In this document: piece after piece, positions 60,142-64,000 of the stretch | Layout: every line of letters begins with the position of its first letter | How positions within the stretch are numbered: the first letter of the stretch is position 1 | Assembly (NCBI GenBank): GCA_025363655.1 | Contig: JANYDK010000094.1 | Location: 1-64,000 of the forward strand | Length of the DNA stretch: 64,000 nucleotides | Direction: 5' to 3' | Source: Deltaproteobacteria bacterium | Lineage (GTDB): Bacteria; Myxococcota_A; Polyangia; Polyangiales; JADJMO01 | The notes under the pieces: generated by a model | Database searches by the model: none | What the model saw: only the letters and a program-made list of their open reading frames with translations | Told to the model about the DNA's origin: nothing | Program-made: the position numbers and the translations under genes

Positions 60142-63100
60142 TTATTCAGCGTCGGCAGCGGCAGCGACTTGCGGCGCAGCGGCGGGTTTCTTCGGCAAAG
60201 TGACTTCCGCGACCGTCGGTTCCGCGGGGTTGATGTCATCGAAGCGAAGGTCGTGCGACTTGGTCGCTCCGGCGGCCTTCACTGCGGCGGCGATCTCTTC
60301 TTGGGCTTTGGTGCCCGCCATCGGAATGCGCTCGATCGCTCCATCGACGCGCTTCTTGCCGAGGAGAATCGTCCCCTTCGGCGTCTCCGGCGGACGCGCC
60401 GGCGGCTGGTAAGCCCTGACCTTGAGTCGCAGCTCTTCGAGCTTCGCCTCGACGGCCGGGTCGTGCTGTTTGCGGGCTTCGAGCTGCACCTTCTTCATCT
60501 CGAGCAGCTCGATGCGCTTCATGTCGAGGCTGTGCTCGAGGAGGCGCTTCTTCTGGCTCGAATCGGTGAGCCGCTCTTCGTGGAGCTTGAGCGAGTGGGC
60601 GTAGGTCTTGACGCGGATCTTGATCGAGCCGCCCGGCTTGTTGGCGTCGATGTCGTGGAGCGCGGCGTAGGGAGTCGCGCTCGCCGAGATGATCGAGTCG
60701 ATGAGGCCGTAGGTCGGCGCGTCGTGACCGCACTTGAACGACGAGAGGTCGAGGACGACGACGTTGGGGTGACGCGAGGCGAACTTCGCGGCCCACACCT
60801 TCTGGCTCGAGTTGACCGAGTAGTTCTCGGGCCAGACGTCGTTGAGATCGAGCGGCGACTGCCCGCGTGCGACCTCGTCTTTGAAGTAGCGATTGAGGTA
60901 TTCGACGTCCTTCGGGATCGAGCGCACCGAGAGAATCGGATAGCCGAGGACCTGGAATTCCTCGGGGATTCCGTGATTGAGACCGGGGTCGCTGTGGTAC
61001 GGGCGACCGATGACGAGGATGGCGACGCGGTCTTCCGCTTCGACCGTCTCGAGGATCGCGCGACCCTTCTCCTGCACGTCGGCGTCGTAGGTCTGGAGCG
61101 CTTTCCACGCTTCGCGACAAGCGTGATCGTTCTCGTCCTCGGTGACGCCGAGGCGCGGTCCGAAGATCTCGAAGAGGCGACGCGCCATCAGCGTCGGCTC
61201 CATGAACGAGAGCGCCGGATCGAGGAACTCGATGCCGCGCGTCCCGAAGAAGTCTTGCTCCTTGGTGAACGCGGCCTTCATCACTTCCGGGGCGCCGGCG
61301 ACGATCGGGCAGCACGCGTTGTCCATGGTGTTGACCATGAAGTTTTCGACGTGCGTGAGGATGGGGAAGAAGATGTAGTGGAGCGGCTTCTTCTCTTCGG
61401 GCTGGTGGTGGTGGAAGAGCAGGTTGTGGATGTGCGCCTGCGCCACCTTGCTCGGGTAGCAGGGGTCGATCGACCCGTATTTTCCGCCCTCTTGCCACAT
61501 CTCTTCCGAGGTGTAGTCGCTGAAGACGACGTTCTGCTTCTGGATGCCGAGCGCCTCGAGGTACGTGCGCAGGTAGGGCGCCGTCGACCAGACGTTGAGC
61601 ACCTTGGGGATGCCGATGCGCACCGAACGGCGCTTGTCCCAGCTCTCTTTGCTCGAGCGCTGGAAGGGACGCGTCGTCTTCACGCGGCGGAGGCCGAAGA
61701 AGCCCTTCTTCACCTCCATGTCGTCGATCGGCGTGCCCGCTTCCGGCATCGGCTCGAACTTGAAGAAGCTGCGGTAGGCCAGCTTCGACTCGTAGTCGAC
61801 GCAGTTGGGGAACTGCTGGGCGAGCTTCTTCCGCTCGGCGACGAGCTCGAGCATCGCCTCCTTCGACTCGACGGTGCCCTTCTCGCAAGAGAAGCCGCTG
61901 ATGTAGCGCGACGTCGAACCGTCGGGGCGCTGCGCGTCGATGAAGGTGCGCTTGCACTCGTTGGGGCAGAAGTGACAGACGGTCTCGTCGTCGTTCTTCG
62001 AGTTGTAGGTGATGGCGATCGCCGCATCGAGGCCGATGAAGGTCGACGTGCCCTTGCGCTTGACGATGCGGAGCGTCTCGAACGCCGCGCCGATCGCGCC
62101 TGCTTCACCGGTGTGCGGGTGAACGAACACCTCGGCGCCGGGGACGCGGTCCTTGATGTAGTCGACCTGCGCTTGGACGGCCGCGAGGTTGTACTGCGTG
62201 CCGCCCTGGAGCACGTACTTGGTGCCGAGCGCCGCCATGCGCGGGATCTGCACCACGTACTGCCAGACGTTCTTCGGGAGCACCTGCGCGAGGCCCGAAA
62301 GAAGCTCTTCCTTGGAGAAGCCTTCCTTCTGGAAGTTGACGCGATCGGTGTCGAGGAAGACCGCGCAGCCGTAGCTGAACTTGGGCGAGAGCTCGGCCTG
62401 GAAGGCGACGTCGGCGTACTCCTTCACCGGCACGCCGAACTGATCGGCCATCGCCTGCAGCAGCATGCCGTTGCCGGCGCTGCACTGGTTCGAGAGACGG
62501 AAATTGGAGATGTCTCCGTTCTTCATCATCAGGACCTTGATGTCCTGACCACCGATGTCGCAGATGACGTCGATGTCGCCGAAGAAGTGGACCGCGCTCA
62601 TCATGTGCGCGACCGTCTCGACGATGTTGACGTCGGCGAGGAGCACGTCCTCGAGCACGTCGGCCGCGTAGCCGGTCGCACCGAAGCCGATGATCTCGAG
62701 CTCGGCGCCTTGGTCGTAGACGTAGCCTTTGAGCTGGGCGAGCAGCTCCTTCATGTCGAGGATCGGGTTGCCCTTGCTCAGCTGGTAGGCCTTGCAGAGG
62801 ATCTTGTTGTTCTCGTCGACGAGGACTGCCTTCGACGAGGTCGACCCACCGTCGAGACCGATGACGGCCCGGATTTTCTCGCCCTTTTCGAAGCGAGCCG
62901 GCTCGTAGTGCGGAATCTTGTAGAGCTCGCGGAAGTCGAGGAGCTCTTGCTCACCCTTCGACAGCGGCGGGCCCGCGCTCTCACCGAGGCGCGCCTTGCG
63001 ACCGTTGGTGATGTAGTCGTGAAGGCCGGCGAGGCCGCTGTAGCGACCGATGTGCGGCTCTTCGTGGAGGCCGTTGAGCACCGCGCCGAGACCCGCGTAG

Positions 63101-63939
63101 TACTGCGCGTTCTCGGGGACGATGATCAGCTCTTCGATCGGAACGTCCTTCGGGTAGTCGTAGCCGCGCTCGTCCCACGTCTGCGGGATGCGCTTGCGCC
63201 AGCACTCCTGGAGGAAGGGCAAGTACGTGTTGGGACCGCCGAGCAGCAGGACCTTGTGCTTGAGCGTGTTGCCACGCGTCAGCACCGAGAGGTTCTGCAT
63301 GACGATGGCGTCGGCGAGCGAGCAGAGGACTTCCTCGCTGGGGATGCCGCTCTTGATCAGGTTGACGATGTCCGTCTCGGCGAACACGCCACACTTGGCG
63401 GCGACGTGGTGCAGCTTCGAGTCGTCGAAGTGGAGCTTGGTGACCAACTCGTTGGCCATGCCCACCTTGATGAAGCACTTGTCGATGGTGGCGCCGGTCC
63501 CGGACGCGCACTTGTCGTTCATCGACGCCATCGCCGTCTTGTTCCCGGTCTCGTCGGACTTGAAGATGATGATCTTCGCGTCCTGACCGCCGAGCTCGAC
63601 GACCGAGCCGACGTCGGGATGGAGGTGCTCCACCGCGAGCGTGACCGCGTTCACTTCCTGCACGAATTTCCCGCCCGTCGGCTTGCACAGCGGCGCCGAG
63701 CCCGAGCCGGTGAGGAACATGCGCCACTTGTCGGCGGGCACTTCCTTGAAGTCGACGGCGATGCGCTCGAGGAACTCGAGCACCATCTCCGGTTGCTTCG
63801 TCTGGTGGCGCTTGTAGTCGCGCCAGAGAATGTCCTTCGTCACCGGGTCGACGACGACGGCCTTCACCGTCGTCGAGCCGACGTCCATTCCGATGACGAG
63901 CTCACCCTCGACTTCGCGTCCCGTTCGACCTGTGGTCAT
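60142..63939 (-). CDS. Two-headed BadF/BadG/BcrA/BcrD-type ATPase with DUF2229 region (dehydratase activase)
   Basis: 1265 residues. Two ASKHA ATPase domains lie in tandem (about 13-300 and 356-630), each opening with a phosphate loop (GMDVGSTTVKAVVV, GLDGGSTSSKAVLV) and each keeping the pair of cysteines that hold an inter-subunit [4Fe-4S] cluster (Cys144/183 and Cys486/525). A Cys-rich hinge follows (CHFCPNEC, 655-662, and Cys685), then the DUF2229/dehydratase-like region to about 1190 and a coiled, charged tail. It uses ATP to send electrons to the D-component. It is the first gene of the operon, with a 14-bp palindrome 34 bp upstream. Confidence 0.9.
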   Translation of the reverse strand: MTTGRTGREVEGELVIGMDVGSTTVKAVVVDPVTKDILWRDYKRHQTKQPEMVLEFLERIAVDFKEVPADKWRMFLTGSGSAPLCKPTGGKFVQEVNAVTLAVEHLHPDVGSVVELGGQDAKIIIFKSDETGNKTAMASMNDKCASGTGATIDKCFIKVGMANELVTKLHFDDSKLHHVAAKCGVFAETDIVNLIKSGIPSEEVLCSLADAIVMQNLSVLTRGNTLKHKVLLLGGPNTYLPFLQECWRKRIPQTWDERGYDYPKDVPIEELIIVPENAQYYAGLGAVLNGLHEEPHIGRYSGLAGLHDYITNGRKARLGESAGPPLSKGEQELLDFRELYKIPHYEPARFEKGEKIRAVIGLDGGSTSSKAVLVDENNKILCKAYQLSKGNPILDMKELLAQLKGYVYDQGAELEIIGFGATGYAADVLEDVLLADVNIVETVAHMMSAVHFFGDIDVICDIGGQDIKVLMMKNGDISNFRLSNQCSAGNGMLLQAMADQFGVPVKEYADVAFQAELSPKFSYGCAVFLDTDRVNFQKEGFSKEELLSGLAQVLPKNVWQYVVQIPRMAALGTKYVLQGGTQYNLAAVQAQVDYIKDRVPGAEVFVHPHTGEAGAIGAAFETLRIVKRKGTSTFIGLDAAIAITYNSKNDDETVCHFCPNECKRTFIDAQRPDGSTSRYISGFSCEKGTVESKEAMLELVAERKKLAQQFPNCVDYESKLAYRSFFKFEPMPEAGTPIDDMEVKKGFFGLRRVKTTRPFQRSSKESWDKRRSVRIGIPKVLNVWSTAPYLRTYLEALGIQKQNVVFSDYTSEEMWQEGGKYGSIDPCYPSKVAQAHIHNLLFHHHQPEEKKPLHYIFFPILTHVENFMVNTMDNACCPIVAGAPEVMKAAFTKEQDFFGTRGIEFLDPALSFMEPTLMARRLFEIFGPRLGVTEDENDHACREAWKALQTYDADVQEKGRAILETVEAEDRVAILVIGRPYHSDPGLNHGIPEEFQVLGYPILSVRSIPKDVEYLNRYFKDEVARGQSPLDLNDVWPENYSVNSSQKVWAAKFASRHPNVVVLDLSSFKCGHDAPTYGLIDSIISASATPYAALHDIDANKPGGSIKIRVKTYAHSLKLHEERLTDSSQKKRLLEHSLDMKRIELLEMKKVQLEARKQHDPAVEAKLEELRLKVRAYQPPARPPETPKGTILLGKKRVDGAIERIPMAGTKAQEEIAAAVKAAGATKSHDLRFDDINPAEPTVAEVTLPKKPAAAPQVAAAADAE

Positions 63940-63972
63940 CGAGCCTCCTCACAGCGCGCGGTCTGCATTCGG

Positions 63973-63986
63973 ACTGACGCGTCAGT
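63973..63986. promoter_or_regulatory. Perfect 14-bp palindrome upstream of the activase gene
   Basis: ACTGACGCGTCAGT is fully self-complementary and lies 34-47 bp before the activase start codon. The TGAC…GTCA form is common among TetR-type operators. The likely role is a repressor site controlling the dehydratase operon. Confidence 0.55.
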
Positions 63987-64000
63987 GCAATCGCGTGGCC

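Overview
The window is high-GC DNA with dense, often overlapping genes, many predicted lipoproteins, Cys-rich secreted proteins, TPR proteins and C-terminal anchor segments of the MYXO-CTERM type. With a sterol-reductase-like enzyme this points to a myxobacterium or relative (Myxococcota, formerly Deltaproteobacteria). That placement is inference from gene content; no rRNA or tRNA gene was seen.

Layout. Bases 1-10,500 are the accessory part. The 3' end of a gene that decays into a 42-bp tandem repeat is followed by a sterol-reductase/SDR pair and a small zinc-ribbon protein. Then come a 21-bp tandem array, a Phd-like antitoxin with a damaged partner, and a type I restriction-modification operon transcribed hsdR-hsdS-hsdM. 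A third array (42-bp units) closes the region, so the defence island lies between two arrays. From 10.5 to 15 kb one minus-strand operon encodes a membrane protein, a DUF2252 protein, a Spinster-like MFS transporter and a lipoprotein. From 15 to 23 kb are a 3-hydroxyacyl-CoA dehydrogenase, glnD with two TPR lipoproteins, a lone E2-type acyltransferase domain and a divergent site-2 protease with a TPR-like tail. From 23.4 to 28.9 kb a three-gene operon encodes a TonB-dependent receptor, an NHL-propeller surface protein and a Cys-rich lipoprotein.

From 28.9 to 38.3 kb lie housekeeping genes (gatC, gatA without gatB, ygfZ, pepA, nadA) among unknown membrane proteins. From 38.3 to 45.4 kb are a DUF1223 protein, two divergent citrate-synthase-family genes (one carrying an N-terminal helix-turn-helix) around an AT-rich operator-like site, an MFS/acyltransferase pair and a secreted HEIGE-motif protein. 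From 45.4 to 57.8 kb are PolX, a DM9-repeat lipoprotein, a PI-PLC-like protein with an overlapping acetyltransferase, a two-component pair of the NtrC class, a TetR regulator, two tandem propeller lipoproteins and a 52-residue ORF that is little more than a MYXO-CTERM segment. The last 6 kb encode a 2-hydroxyacyl-CoA-dehydratase-like protein and its very large two-headed BadF/BcrA-type ATPase activator, preceded by a perfect 14-bp palindrome.

Most noteworthy: the three 21/42-bp arrays of palindromic units bracketing a defence island; an HsdS with two look-alike recognition domains; the apparent 3'-end fusion between hsdM and the antitoxin partner; the HTH-citrate synthase divergon; and the orphan MYXO-CTERM mini-ORF.
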